A stretch of DNA of 45,869 bases, taken from positions 1 through 45,869 of the forward strand of contig DCHP01000071.1 of NCBI GenBank assembly GCA_002315675.1. Reading direction: 5' to 3'. The position numbers and the translations under genes were made by a program. This DNA is from Rikenellaceae bacterium UBA1749 (lineage in GTDB: Bacteria; Bacteroidota; Bacteroidia; Bacteroidales; Rikenellaceae). The notes beneath the pieces were generated by a model. It was not told the origin of the DNA, did not search any database, and saw nothing but the letters and a program-made list of their open reading frames with translations. Within the stretch, counting starts at the first letter, position 1; each line of letters begins with the position of its first letter. Shown piece by piece: positions 16,830 through 24,739 of the stretch.

Positions 16830-16837
16830 TAACTTTG
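16830..16837 (+). promoter_or_regulatory. -7 promoter element of cvfB-dapB-lepB
   Basis: TAACTTTG matches TAnnTTTG; a well-placed -33 TTTG is not obvious. It overlaps the TTG at 16835 that would extend the cvfB frame upstream, and predicts a start of transcription near 16844. Translation therefore most likely begins at the ATG at 16859 with a very short leader. Confidence 0.5.
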
Positions 16838-16858
16838 CCGAAAATTAGGCCGCAATTC

Positions 16859-17707
16859 ATGATAATAGGGAAATATAACACTTTGATAATAAGGAGGGTA
16901 ACTCCAAATGGTCTCTATCTTTCCGATGACGCATCTTCTGAATCGGCACAGGTTCTTCTACCTAAAAAATATCAGCCAGAAGAATTTCAGGAAGGGGACT
17001 CCATCAAGGTTTTTGTATATACGGATTCGGAAGACCGCAAGGTTGCCACTACTGAAACTCCAAAGCTGGAAGTCGGTGAAATTGCTTCACTTAAAGTGGT
17101 GGATATTACAAAATTCGGTGCATTTATGGACTGGGGACTTCAAAAGGATCTTTTTGTCCCATTCTGCAATCAATTGACAAGAATGCAGAAAGGAGTTTCA
17201 TATCCAGTTTCAGCTTATGCTGACGAAGTTTCCGGAAGGATTGTAGGAACTTCAAAAATTTCCCATATGATATCCAATTCAACAATATCAGTCGCAGAAC
17301 AGGAACAGGTGACAATTATTATTGCACGAAGACTGGAGCGTGGATATAGGGTGATAATTAACTCAAAGCATTGGGGTATGCTATACGACAATCAGATTTA
17401 TACTCCAATTTCCTTAGGAGAGACTTACAGTGCATGGGTTACCAAAATAACGGATGACAATAGAATTGATGTCGCTTTGCAGCAGCAGGGTTATTCCGGA
17501 ACGCTGGTTGCTGTTGATGCACTGAAGAAGTTGTTTGATGAGAACAACGGATTCATTTCCATAGGAGATAAGTCTCCTTCTGAAATCATACAAGCTCAGA
17601 CAGGATTAAGTAAGAAGACATTCAAGAGAGCATTGGGTGTTCTTTTCAAGGAAGGTTTCGTTGAACCTTCAGATTATAGTTCCAAACAGATAAAACCTTT
17701 TATATAG
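16859..17707 (+). CDS. cvfB: S1-like RNA-binding protein of the CvfB/YitL family
   Basis: Cytoplasmic protein with S1-type OB folds followed by a winged helix, as in CvfB of Gram-positive bacteria, where it affects virulence-gene expression; its role here is unknown. Starting at ATG 16859 it has 282 residues. The clearest S1 domain covers about 70-135 (VGEIASLKVVDITKFGAFMDWGLQ ... DLFVPF), with another S1-like segment in 155-215. The C-terminal winged helix (SPSEIIQAQTGLSKKTFKRAL, about 240-270) is the hallmark of the family. The longer TTG-started form is rejected because the -7 element overlaps that TTG. dapB begins 5 nt downstream. Confidence 0.85.
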   Translation: MIIGKYNTLIIRRVTPNGLYLSDDASSESAQVLLPKKYQPEEFQEGDSIKVFVYTDSEDRKVATTETPKLEVGEIASLKVVDITKFGAFMDWGLQKDLFVPFCNQLTRMQKGVSYPVSAYADEVSGRIVGTSKISHMISNSTISVAEQEQVTIIIARRLERGYRVIINSKHWGMLYDNQIYTPISLGETYSAWVTKITDDNRIDVALQQQGYSGTLVAVDALKKLFDENNGFISIGDKSPSEIIQAQTGLSKKTFKRALGVLFKEGFVEPSDYSSKQIKPFI

Positions 17708-17712
17708 TACTT

Positions 17713-18429
17713 ATGAGAGTTGCGATTATTGGTTATGGTAAGATGGGACACGCCATTGAAAGTATTTTGGTGTCCAGAGGCCATGAAATTTCACTTATTG
17801 TGGATGTTGACAACAGAAATGATCTGAACGAAGCATCTGCGAAGAATGTTGATGTAGCTATTGAATTTTCAGCACCTGATGCTGCTTTTGATAATATTAT
17901 GTCATGCCTTAAATTGAATATCCCTGTTGTGTCTGGTACTACAGCATGGCTTTCAAGATTTGATGAAGTTAAAAGCACTTGCCAGAAGCTGAACGGGGCA
18001 TTTTTCTATAGTTCAAATTATAGTATAGGTGTCAATGTCTTCTTTAAGGCAAATGAATACCTGGCAAAGCTTATGAACAAGTTTTCAGGCTATGATGTTA
18101 CTGTTGAAGAAACCCATCACTCGGAAAAGAAGGATGCACCAAGCGGTACGGCAATTACAACTGCTGAAGGTATTCTCCGGAATCTTGACAGAAAAGATAA
18201 ATGGTGTCTCGGTCAGCCAAGTGACAACTCTGATCTTGAGGTTTCAGCTGTAAGACGTTCCAAAGTAAAGGGCATCCATACTGTTACATGGGAAAATGAA
18301 CTTGAAATGATTGAAATCACCCACATGGCACATAGCCGTGACTGCTTTGCCCAGGGTGCTGTCATGGCAGCGGAGTTCCTTGTAGGGAAAAAGGGAATAT
18401 TCGGAATGGATGACCTTCTGAATCTATAG
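17713..18429 (+). CDS. dapB: 4-hydroxy-tetrahydrodipicolinate reductase DapB
   Basis: Reduces 4-hydroxy-tetrahydrodipicolinate to tetrahydrodipicolinate with NAD(P)H in the diaminopimelate/lysine pathway, feeding peptidoglycan synthesis. The 238-residue protein shows the N-terminal dinucleotide motif (VAIIGYGKMGHAIE, 3-16) and the family signature VEETHHSEKKDAPSGTA with catalytic His/Lys (around 136-152). It is shorter than E. coli DapB (273), as I would expect in this phylum. It follows cvfB by 5 nt and precedes lepB by 29 nt. Confidence 0.96.
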   Translation: MRVAIIGYGKMGHAIESILVSRGHEISLIVDVDNRNDLNEASAKNVDVAIEFSAPDAAFDNIMSCLKLNIPVVSGTTAWLSRFDEVKSTCQKLNGAFFYSSNYSIGVNVFFKANEYLAKLMNKFSGYDVTVEETHHSEKKDAPSGTAITTAEGILRNLDRKDKWCLGQPSDNSDLEVSAVRRSKVKGIHTVTWENELEMIEITHMAHSRDCFAQGAVMAAEFLVGKKGIFGMDDLLNL

Positions 18430-18458
18430 TTTGCAAATAAAATCTGAATAATTTATAT

Positions 18459-19646
18459 ATGGGATCCCTGAAAAAAATCTGGAGTAATCGTATAGTCCGT
18501 TTCTCTGTAGTCACTGTCATATACATTTTGTGGTTTGTTGTATGGACACGAAACCTGTGGTGGCTTATCGGTCTGCCGTTTATATTTGACTATTACTTTA
18601 CAAGGTATATAGATGTAATATGGCTGAACCATTACAGAAAGTTCAAACAATCAAATGGGGTAGTGAAGTATGTTCTTGAATGGGTGGAGGCTCTGCTTTA
18701 TGCAGCAGTGGTTGTTATTCCTTTGAAACTCTATTTTTTCGGGCTTTATGTAATTCCGACTCCTTCAATGGAGAAGACATTGCTTTGTGGAGACTATATT
18801 TTTGTCAACAGACTTGAGTACGGACCAAAGATGCCTGTTACTCCTCTTTCATTCCCTTTTGTCCAGCATACGATGCCGCTCACGGAAGACACTCCTTCTT
18901 TTTTGACATGGATTCAGAGTGATTACAAAAGACTCTCTGGTTTCTCGGAGATTAAAAGAGGTGATGTAGTTGTATTCAATTTTCCTGCAGGCGATACAGT
19001 TGCCCTGTCAAGTCCCAGTGCTTCCTACTATGATCTTGTTAGAAATTATGGCCGCCAGTTCGTATGGGATAATTCAGAAATCATATTTAGACCTGTAGAT
19101 CGGCGCGAACTATATGTCAAAAGACTTGTTGCTGAGGCTGGAGATACACTTCAGGTAATTGATGATATGGTCTGGATCAATGGAGTCAAACAGGAAGTTT
19201 CACCGCAGCTTCAGAGGGAAAAGAATCCTGAAAAAAGACCAATGGAGGAAATATTCCCTCATAGTCCTTTGATATATCCATGGACTGCACTTGATTACGG
19301 ACCACTTTGGATTCCCCAAAAAGGTTCTACAGTTGAAATAAATATGGGCAACCTGCCACTATATGAAAGAATCATCAAAAATTATGAGGGGAATGATCTT
19401 TCAGTGGATGGGGATGTAATCCTTATCAACGGAAAACCTGCAAATCACTATACCTTCAAAATGAATTATTATTTCATGATGGGAGACAACAGGGATAATT
19501 CCCTTGACAGTAGGTACTGGGGATTTGTTCCGGAAGATCATATTGAGGGAAAGGCATCGCTTATCTGGATGTCAGTAAAACCTGAAAAGAGTTTCCTTGA
19601 AGGTATTAGATGGAATAGATTGTTTACATCGATAAAATCTTATTAA
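18459..19646 (+). CDS. lepB: Signal peptidase I (LepB)
   Basis: Inner-membrane protease that releases secreted proteins from their signal peptides. The 395-residue protein has hydrophobic segments near residues 12-45 and 75-98, then the catalytic domain: nucleophile Ser103 in IPTPSMEKT, general base Lys221 in ELYVKRLVAEAGD, and the box GDNRDNSLDSRYWG near 343-356. The catalytic domain carries a large insertion between the Ser and Lys boxes, including an unusual aromatic segment (about 125-165). A dapB-lepB arrangement is common in Bacteroidales. The next gene begins 4 nt downstream. Confidence 0.95.
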   Translation: MGSLKKIWSNRIVRFSVVTVIYILWFVVWTRNLWWLIGLPFIFDYYFTRYIDVIWLNHYRKFKQSNGVVKYVLEWVEALLYAAVVVIPLKLYFFGLYVIPTPSMEKTLLCGDYIFVNRLEYGPKMPVTPLSFPFVQHTMPLTEDTPSFLTWIQSDYKRLSGFSEIKRGDVVVFNFPAGDTVALSSPSASYYDLVRNYGRQFVWDNSEIIFRPVDRRELYVKRLVAEAGDTLQVIDDMVWINGVKQEVSPQLQREKNPEKRPMEEIFPHSPLIYPWTALDYGPLWIPQKGSTVEINMGNLPLYERIIKNYEGNDLSVDGDVILINGKPANHYTFKMNYYFMMGDNRDNSLDSRYWGFVPEDHIEGKASLIWMSVKPEKSFLEGIRWNRLFTSIKSY

Positions 19647-19649
19647 AAT

Positions 19650-21305
19650 ATGGATTGGCTCATTGAACTGTTGATGGGTGATGGTGTTGCCCATGTGATA
19701 TTTGTTTTGGCATTGACGATAGCTCTTGGTATGCTGCTTGCCAAGGTCAAGATTTTTGGAATATCACTTGGCGCTACATGGATTCTTTTTGTCGGAATAG
19801 CTCTCAGTCATTTTGGAATGACTCTGTCATCTGAAATATCAGGGTTTATCAAACAGTTCGGACTTATCCTTTTTATTTTCTCAATAGGAATGCAGGTAGG
19901 CCCGGGTTTCTTTGCTTCGCTTAGAAGTGGTGGCCTTCAGAAGAATCTCTTTACAATATGCATTGTCCTTCTTGGAGCAGTAATAGCCTATTCCATTCAC
20001 CTAATTACGGGTACACCTATGAAGACAATGATAGGAGTTATGTCAGGTTCTGTAATCAGTACCCCATCACTTGGTGCTGCTGAGCAGACTCTGTATGAGG
20101 TTACCGGTTCAAATGATTCATCCCTGGCACAAGGCTATGCAGTAGCCTATCCATTTGCGGTAGTTTCAACCATTGTAATGCTTTCCCTGATCAAGAAGTT
20201 TTCCAGGAATCAGCAAACAATTAATGATGACAAAGCTGAAGATTCAAAAACTAATGTCAGTCATCTCTCTATCCTTGTAGAGAATTCAAAATATAATGGT
20301 TTGATGCTCAAGGAACTTAGTAGAATGGTTCCTTTCAAGTTTGTCGCATCCAGAATAAGGTATATTGACGGAACAATTCATCCTGTAGAACCTACTACTA
20401 TCGTTCATGTAGGTGACAGACTTAATATTATTGCCGAGGGAGTTGATTCTGATGCTCTTCTAAGAGAACTTGGATCATTGATTCCGATGAATGGAAAGGA
20501 ATGGGGACTGGATAATGGAAAGGTCATGTCAAGAAGTGTACTTGTAACAAGACGGTCGCTTCATGGAAAGACGCTTGGGGACTTGAAACTGAGAAACTCA
20601 TATAATATTACCGTAACAAGGATAACCCGTCTTGGTCTCGATCTGCTTGCAACACCAAACTTCAGACTTCAGATGGGAGACAGGCTGAAGATTGTCGGTA
20701 GTGAATCTTCTGTAGCAGCTGTGGCAAAGTTTTTCGGAGACTCCAATGAAAAACTTATGGCTCCGAATATCATTCCGATATTCGTCGGAATTTTCCTGGG
20801 TGTACTTCTTGGATGCATTCCAATTGTTTTCCCTTTTATTCCTCAGCCAATCAAACTTGGTCTTGCTGGAGGTCCGCTCATTGTTGCAATCCTTCTAAGT
20901 AGGTTCGGGCCAAATCTTAGACTTATAACATATACGACAAAAAGTGCCAACATGATGTTGAGAGAGATAGGCCTTTCAATGTTCATGGCAGCCGTAGGTC
21001 TTTCCGCAGGTTCATCATTCGTATCTTCAATCATGGGTGGAGGCTATATCTGGGCTCTATACGCTATCCTTATTAATGTCATTCCTTTCGTGCTTATGAC
21101 ATTTATTATCATGAAAGTGTTTAGGATTGATTTCTCTTCAGTAAGCGGTATCCTTTCTGGTTCATATACTTCACCTGTAACCCTCGCCTATGCAAACCAG
21201 TTGGCTTCCAATGATGTACCATCGGTAAACTACGCTACAGTTTATCCAATGGCTACGTTTATGAGGATTATCGTTGCCCAGTCTATGGTTCTGTTCCTCA
21301 TATAG
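19650..21305 (+). CDS. AspT/YidE-family transporter with two RCK_C domains
   Basis: A 551-residue inner-membrane protein of the aspartate:alanine exchanger family: two blocks of membrane helices (about 10-185 and 375-551) flanking a cytoplasmic region with two TrkA-C/RCK_C modules (about 205-285 and 290-370, each with a GD-(R)-L motif near its end). Each membrane half carries a G-S-x-x-S/T-P repeat (SGSVISTPSLGA; SGSYTSPVTLAY), as expected for this duplicated fold. AspT itself exchanges aspartate for alanine; YidE and YbjL relatives have no settled substrate and I cannot choose between them. It begins 4 nt after lepB, so it is probably cotranscribed. A hairpin follows at 21344. Confidence 0.88.
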   Translation: MDWLIELLMGDGVAHVIFVLALTIALGMLLAKVKIFGISLGATWILFVGIALSHFGMTLSSEISGFIKQFGLILFIFSIGMQVGPGFFASLRSGGLQKNLFTICIVLLGAVIAYSIHLITGTPMKTMIGVMSGSVISTPSLGAAEQTLYEVTGSNDSSLAQGYAVAYPFAVVSTIVMLSLIKKFSRNQQTINDDKAEDSKTNVSHLSILVENSKYNGLMLKELSRMVPFKFVASRIRYIDGTIHPVEPTTIVHVGDRLNIIAEGVDSDALLRELGSLIPMNGKEWGLDNGKVMSRSVLVTRRSLHGKTLGDLKLRNSYNITVTRITRLGLDLLATPNFRLQMGDRLKIVGSESSVAAVAKFFGDSNEKLMAPNIIPIFVGIFLGVLLGCIPIVFPFIPQPIKLGLAGGPLIVAILLSRFGPNLRLITYTTKSANMMLREIGLSMFMAAVGLSAGSSFVSSIMGGGYIWALYAILINVIPFVLMTFIIMKVFRIDFSSVSGILSGSYTSPVTLAYANQLASNDVPSVNYATVYPMATFMRIIVAQSMVLFLI

Positions 21306-21343
21306 CTGAACTTCTTGAGTGCTTTTCGATGGTCCAAGCAATA

Positions 21344-21374
21344 TCATAAACTGCCTTCCCGGCAAAATTTATGA
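21344..21374 (+). terminator. Inverted repeat downstream of the AspT-like gene
   Basis: TCATAAA (21344-21350) pairs with TTTATGA (21368-21374), and inside it TGCC (21352-21355) pairs with GGCA (21361-21364) around TTCCC; the two stems are separated by a C/AAA internal loop. It may end the cvfB-dapB-lepB-aspT unit, but no T tract follows, so it could instead be an RNA-processing site. The rest of 21306-21480 holds nothing convincing. Confidence 0.4.
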
Positions 21375-21480
21375 CCATATGTTACGAGTATTTATTTCAG
21401 GCTGCCTGATGAATATAAAGAAGAGTTGTGATGTGCTCAACCAATGGTGTGATGAACGGAAACTCCATATCGAAAAACAA

Positions 21481-21512
21481 TTTGGAGGGGTGACAAACAT
21501 TATTTATATTTG
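21481..21512 (+). promoter_or_regulatory. Promoter of the OmpH-like gene and ruvA
   Basis: TTTG at 21481-21484 and TATATTTG at 21505-21512, separated by 20 nt: a full match to the Bacteroidetes -33/-7 consensus. Predicted transcription start is near 21518, about 27 nt before the ATG at 21545. Confidence 0.8.
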
Positions 21513-21544
21513 TGAATTAAGATAATTATAAACATACAATAAAA

Positions 21545-22147
21545 ATGAAAAAGATTATTTTCTTTCTTATGGCATTTTCAATGCTTCTAGTCTCATGTGC
21601 TGACAAAGATGATCAGATTGCTTCTACTCCCCTTGCAAGTGAAACTGAGGCTGCTCAGACTTTTAATGGTAAAATCGTATTTATCCAGATGGATTCTATT
21701 CAGGTGAAATATGGTAAGTTTATTGATCTGAATGCTGATTTCCAGAAAAAACAGACTCAGGCTCAGAGTGAATTGCAGTCAAGAGCAAAGAAACTGCAGT
21801 CGGAAGTTACTGACTTCCAACAGAAGGTTCAGAGTGGTCAGATGACAGAATATCAGGCACGTATCAGACAGGAAGAACTTCAGAAGAAAAATGCTGAATT
21901 TGAGAATTATAGCAATAAAATCGCTAACGACCTGGCTCAGGAACAAATGGTTATATCAAACCAGCTATCTCAGGAACTTGAAGATTTCCTTGTTGAGTTC
22001 AACAGCGAACGTCATTACAGTATGATTCTTCAGTCTACTGGCCGTATGCCTGTTGCTCTTGCAGATCCATCACTTGATATTACAAATGATATCATCGCTG
22101 AGCTTAACAAACGTTACGAAGCTGAACTTGCATCCAAGAGCAAATAA
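21545..22147 (+). CDS. OmpH/Skp-like lipoprotein
   Basis: A 200-residue exported protein with a lipoprotein signal peptide (lipobox LVSC, acylated Cys18), followed by a Skp/OmpH domain: a short beta strand segment (KIVFIQMDSI), a long Gln/Lys-rich coiled-coil hairpin (about 60-150), and a returning beta segment (YSMILQSTGRM). Skp binds unfolded outer-membrane proteins in the periplasm; the same role is inferred here. Unlike the soluble Skp of E. coli it is lipid-anchored, and the residues after Cys (ADKDD) are acidic, recalling the lipoprotein export signal of Bacteroidetes. The stop TAA shares its last base with the ruvA ATG. Confidence 0.85.
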   Translation: MKKIIFFLMAFSMLLVSCADKDDQIASTPLASETEAAQTFNGKIVFIQMDSIQVKYGKFIDLNADFQKKQTQAQSELQSRAKKLQSEVTDFQQKVQSGQMTEYQARIRQEELQKKNAEFENYSNKIANDLAQEQMVISNQLSQELEDFLVEFNSERHYSMILQSTGRMPVALADPSLDITNDIIAELNKRYEAELASKSK

Positions 22148-22740
22148 TGTTCGAATACATAAAAGGAACTTTAATACAACTCACACCAACCACTGCAGTA
22201 ATAGACGTGGCAGGTGTGGGTTGGTTTGTTAATATATCAGTTCAGACATCATCGGAACTGGCCGGCATCGGAACCGGAAATGAGGTAAAACTGCTTCTTC
22301 ATCAGTACTACGCCCAGGATCAGGCTCCTGTAATGTATGGTTTTGCTTCCGAGGATGAAAGAGATATGTTCCGGCTGCTTATTTCAGTCAATGGAATTGG
22401 GGCAAGTACGGCCCGAATAATGCTCAGTACATATAATCCATCGCAGCTCTCTTCATACATTTCTTCTGGCAATGTCAGAGCCATCCAGAAGACAAAAGGC
22501 ATAGGACAAAGGACATCTGAACGTCTTGTTGTCGAACTGAAGGGTAAAGTTAAAAATTACGGTGATTCTCCTTCAGGTCAAACCATGCTGTCATCTCAGA
22601 CTGAGGATGAAGCAATATCAGCGCTGACAATTCTCGGCTTTCCTAAAGCAAGTGCTGAAAAGGTTGTCCATAAAGTCTTTGCAACAGATAAATCATTATC
22701 AGTCGAAGACCTTATCAGAAAATCCCTCGCAGAGTTCTAA
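22147..22740 (+). CDS. ruvA: Holliday junction branch-migration protein RuvA
   Basis: RuvA tetramers bind Holliday junctions and recruit the RuvB motor. The 197-residue protein has the N-terminal OB fold (MFEYIKGTLIQLTPTTAVIDVAGVGW), paired helix-hairpin-helix motifs (VNGIGASTARIML, about 82-94, and TKGIGQRTSERLVVELK, about 118-134), and the C-terminal UBA-like RuvB-binding domain (about 155-197). It overlaps the OmpH-like gene by one base, so the two are cotranscribed. It is convergent with lepA, with 63 nt between. Confidence 0.96.
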   Translation: MFEYIKGTLIQLTPTTAVIDVAGVGWFVNISVQTSSELAGIGTGNEVKLLLHQYYAQDQAPVMYGFASEDERDMFRLLISVNGIGASTARIMLSTYNPSQLSSYISSGNVRAIQKTKGIGQRTSERLVVELKGKVKNYGDSPSGQTMLSSQTEDEAISALTILGFPKASAEKVVHKVFATDKSLSVEDLIRKSLAEF

Positions 22741-22803
22741 ATTGATTGTTCACAACCGGGATTGCCGTTTCGTTTTCTTTTTGCTCTATTAGAAACTTTG
22801 TTC

Positions 22804-24591
22804 TTAGTCCATCTTGAGAACTGCAAGGAATGCGGACTGAGGAACCTGGACATTTCCAATCTGTCTCATTCTCTTCTTTCCCTTTTTCTGTTTCTCAAGA
22901 AGTTTTCTCTTTCTGGTGATATCACCACCATAACATTTGGCTGTTACATCCTTTCTTACGGCCTTGACAGTTTCCCTTGCAATAATCTTTGCTCCAATTG
23001 CAGCCTGTATTGCAATATCGAACTGTTGCCTTGGGATCAGTTCCTTTAGCTTCTCACACATTTTTCGTCCGAAATCGTATGCGTGATCACTGAATGTCAG
23101 TGAGGAAAGGGCATCAACCGGTTCCCCATTGAGTAGAATATCAAGTTTTGCAAGTGAGGAATGTTTGTATCCTATCTGGTGATAGTCAAATGAAGCGTAT
23201 CCCCTTGATATTGATTTAAGCTTGTCATAGAAGTCGAATACAATCTCGGCAAGCGGCATTTCAAAATTGACTTCAACACGGTCTGTCGTTATGAAGTTCT
23301 GATTCTTGAGTACCCCTCTTTTTTCAAGGCACAGCTTTATGACATTACCAAGGTAATCAGTCTTTGTAATAACCTGTGCATTGATATATGGTTCTTCAAT
23401 GTGATCAATGAATGTAGGTTCAGGCAGTCCTGATGGATTGTGGATGGAAATCTGTTCCCCTTTTGTCGTATAAACAAGGTATGATACGTTAGGAACAGTT
23501 GTTATTACATCCATGTCAAATTCCCTGAACAGTCTTTCCTGGATAATTTCCATGTGAAGAAGTCCAAGAAATCCGCATCTGAAACCGAACCCTAGTGCAA
23601 GGGAACTCTCAGGCTCAAAGCTAAGTGACGCGTCATTGAGCTGGAGCTTTTCAAGCGAAGATCTTAAATCTTCGTACTCGCTGGCATCAACAGGGTAAAC
23701 ACCGGCAAACACCATAGGCTTGACTTCTTCAAAACCTTTGATAGCCTCGCTGCAAGGCGACGCGACCGAAGTGATGGTGTCACCGACACGTACCTCAGAT
23801 GAATTTTTTATACCGGAAATGATATATCCTACATCACCTGCAGAAATCTCTTTCCTTGGTGCCATTTTAAGCTTTAGCACCCCGATTTCATCAGCGTCAT
23901 ATTCTTCATTGTTGCTGAAGAATTTGACCCTATCTCCTGTATGGATTGTTCCATTCATTACACGGAAGTAAGCAATAATTCCTCTGAATGGGTTGAATAC
24001 GCTGTCAAAGACAAGTGCCTGAAGTGGTGCATCAGCAGAACCTTTTGGTGCCGGAATTCTTTCAACTATAGCATCAAGTACAGCTTCAACACCCTGTCCG
24101 GTTCTAGCAGAAACGGCCAGAATATCTTCATGTTTGCATCCAATAAGATCGACAATCTGGTCTTTGACTTCTTCAACCATGGCAGAGTCCATGTCTATCT
24201 TGTTCATGACAGGGATTATTTCCAGATTATGGTCAATTGCAAGGTATAGGTTGCTTATTGTCTGGGCCTGTATACCCTGTGTAGCATCTACAACAAGAAG
24301 TGCACCCTCGCATGATGCAATTGCTCTTGACACTTCATATGAAAAGTCAACATGGCCCGGAGTATCAATAAGGTTCAAGGTGTACTTTTCTCCACTATGA
24401 TTGTATTCCATCTGAATGGCATGACTCTTGATAGTGATACCTTTTTCCTTTTCAAGATCCATATCATCAAGAACCTGTGATTCCATCTCCCTTTCAGTCA
24501 GAGTGTTTGTCATTTCAATCATTCTGTCTGCAAGGGTTGATTTACCATGGTCAATATGGGCAATAATGGAGAAATTTCTTATATGATTCAT
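22804..24591 (-). CDS. lepA: Elongation factor 4 (LepA)
   Basis: Ribosome-associated translational GTPase acting on stalled or mis-translocated ribosomes. I place the start at the ATG 24589-24591 (MNHIRNFSIIAHIDHGKST), giving 595 residues, the normal family length. The frame stays open to 24732, but those extra 47 residues are unlike LepA, and a clear promoter lies inside that stretch. Motifs: P-loop AHIDHGKST, DTPGHVDF, NKID, and the LepA C-terminal domain ending GNVQVPQSAFLAVLK. It is convergent with ruvA and downstream of tamB. Confidence 0.97.
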   Translation of the reverse strand: MNHIRNFSIIAHIDHGKSTLADRMIEMTNTLTEREMESQVLDDMDLEKEKGITIKSHAIQMEYNHSGEKYTLNLIDTPGHVDFSYEVSRAIASCEGALLVVDATQGIQAQTISNLYLAIDHNLEIIPVMNKIDMDSAMVEEVKDQIVDLIGCKHEDILAVSARTGQGVEAVLDAIVERIPAPKGSADAPLQALVFDSVFNPFRGIIAYFRVMNGTIHTGDRVKFFSNNEEYDADEIGVLKLKMAPRKEISAGDVGYIISGIKNSSEVRVGDTITSVASPCSEAIKGFEEVKPMVFAGVYPVDASEYEDLRSSLEKLQLNDASLSFEPESSLALGFGFRCGFLGLLHMEIIQERLFREFDMDVITTVPNVSYLVYTTKGEQISIHNPSGLPEPTFIDHIEEPYINAQVITKTDYLGNVIKLCLEKRGVLKNQNFITTDRVEVNFEMPLAEIVFDFYDKLKSISRGYASFDYHQIGYKHSSLAKLDILLNGEPVDALSSLTFSDHAYDFGRKMCEKLKELIPRQQFDIAIQAAIGAKIIARETVKAVRKDVTAKCYGGDITRKRKLLEKQKKGKKRMRQIGNVQVPQSAFLAVLKMD

Positions 24592-24703
24592 GCTTGCTGT
24601 ATGTTTCTCTTTTGTTAGTAAATGTTTGTATCTGGTCTTAACCGGAGTATGGTATAAACTATCAATAATAATACGGATGTGAAGTTCATAGAAGTTCCGG
24701 TCG

Positions 24704-24733
24704 CAAAGATAATCAATTAAGACATTAGGCAAA
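24704..24733 (-). promoter_or_regulatory. Promoter of lepA
   Basis: On the minus strand, TTTG (complement of 24730-24733) and TATCTTTG (complement of 24704-24711) are 18 nt apart, close to the Bacteroidetes consensus. Predicted start of transcription is near 24698, a leader of about 107 nt to the ATG at 24591. It excludes the longer lepA reading frame. Confidence 0.6.
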
Positions 24734-24739
24734 AGTGGT

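Noticed and set aside
16835..16858. Upstream TTG start for cvfB
   Set aside because: A TAnnTTTG promoter element overlaps it, so it would not be in the mRNA.
21319..21525. 68-codon open frame between the AspT-like and OmpH-like genes
   Set aside because: It spans a hairpin and the full ompH promoter and shows no known motif.
24592..24732. 47-residue N-terminal extension of LepA
   Set aside because: It contains a consensus promoter and does not resemble the family; the ATG at 24591 gives the normal length.
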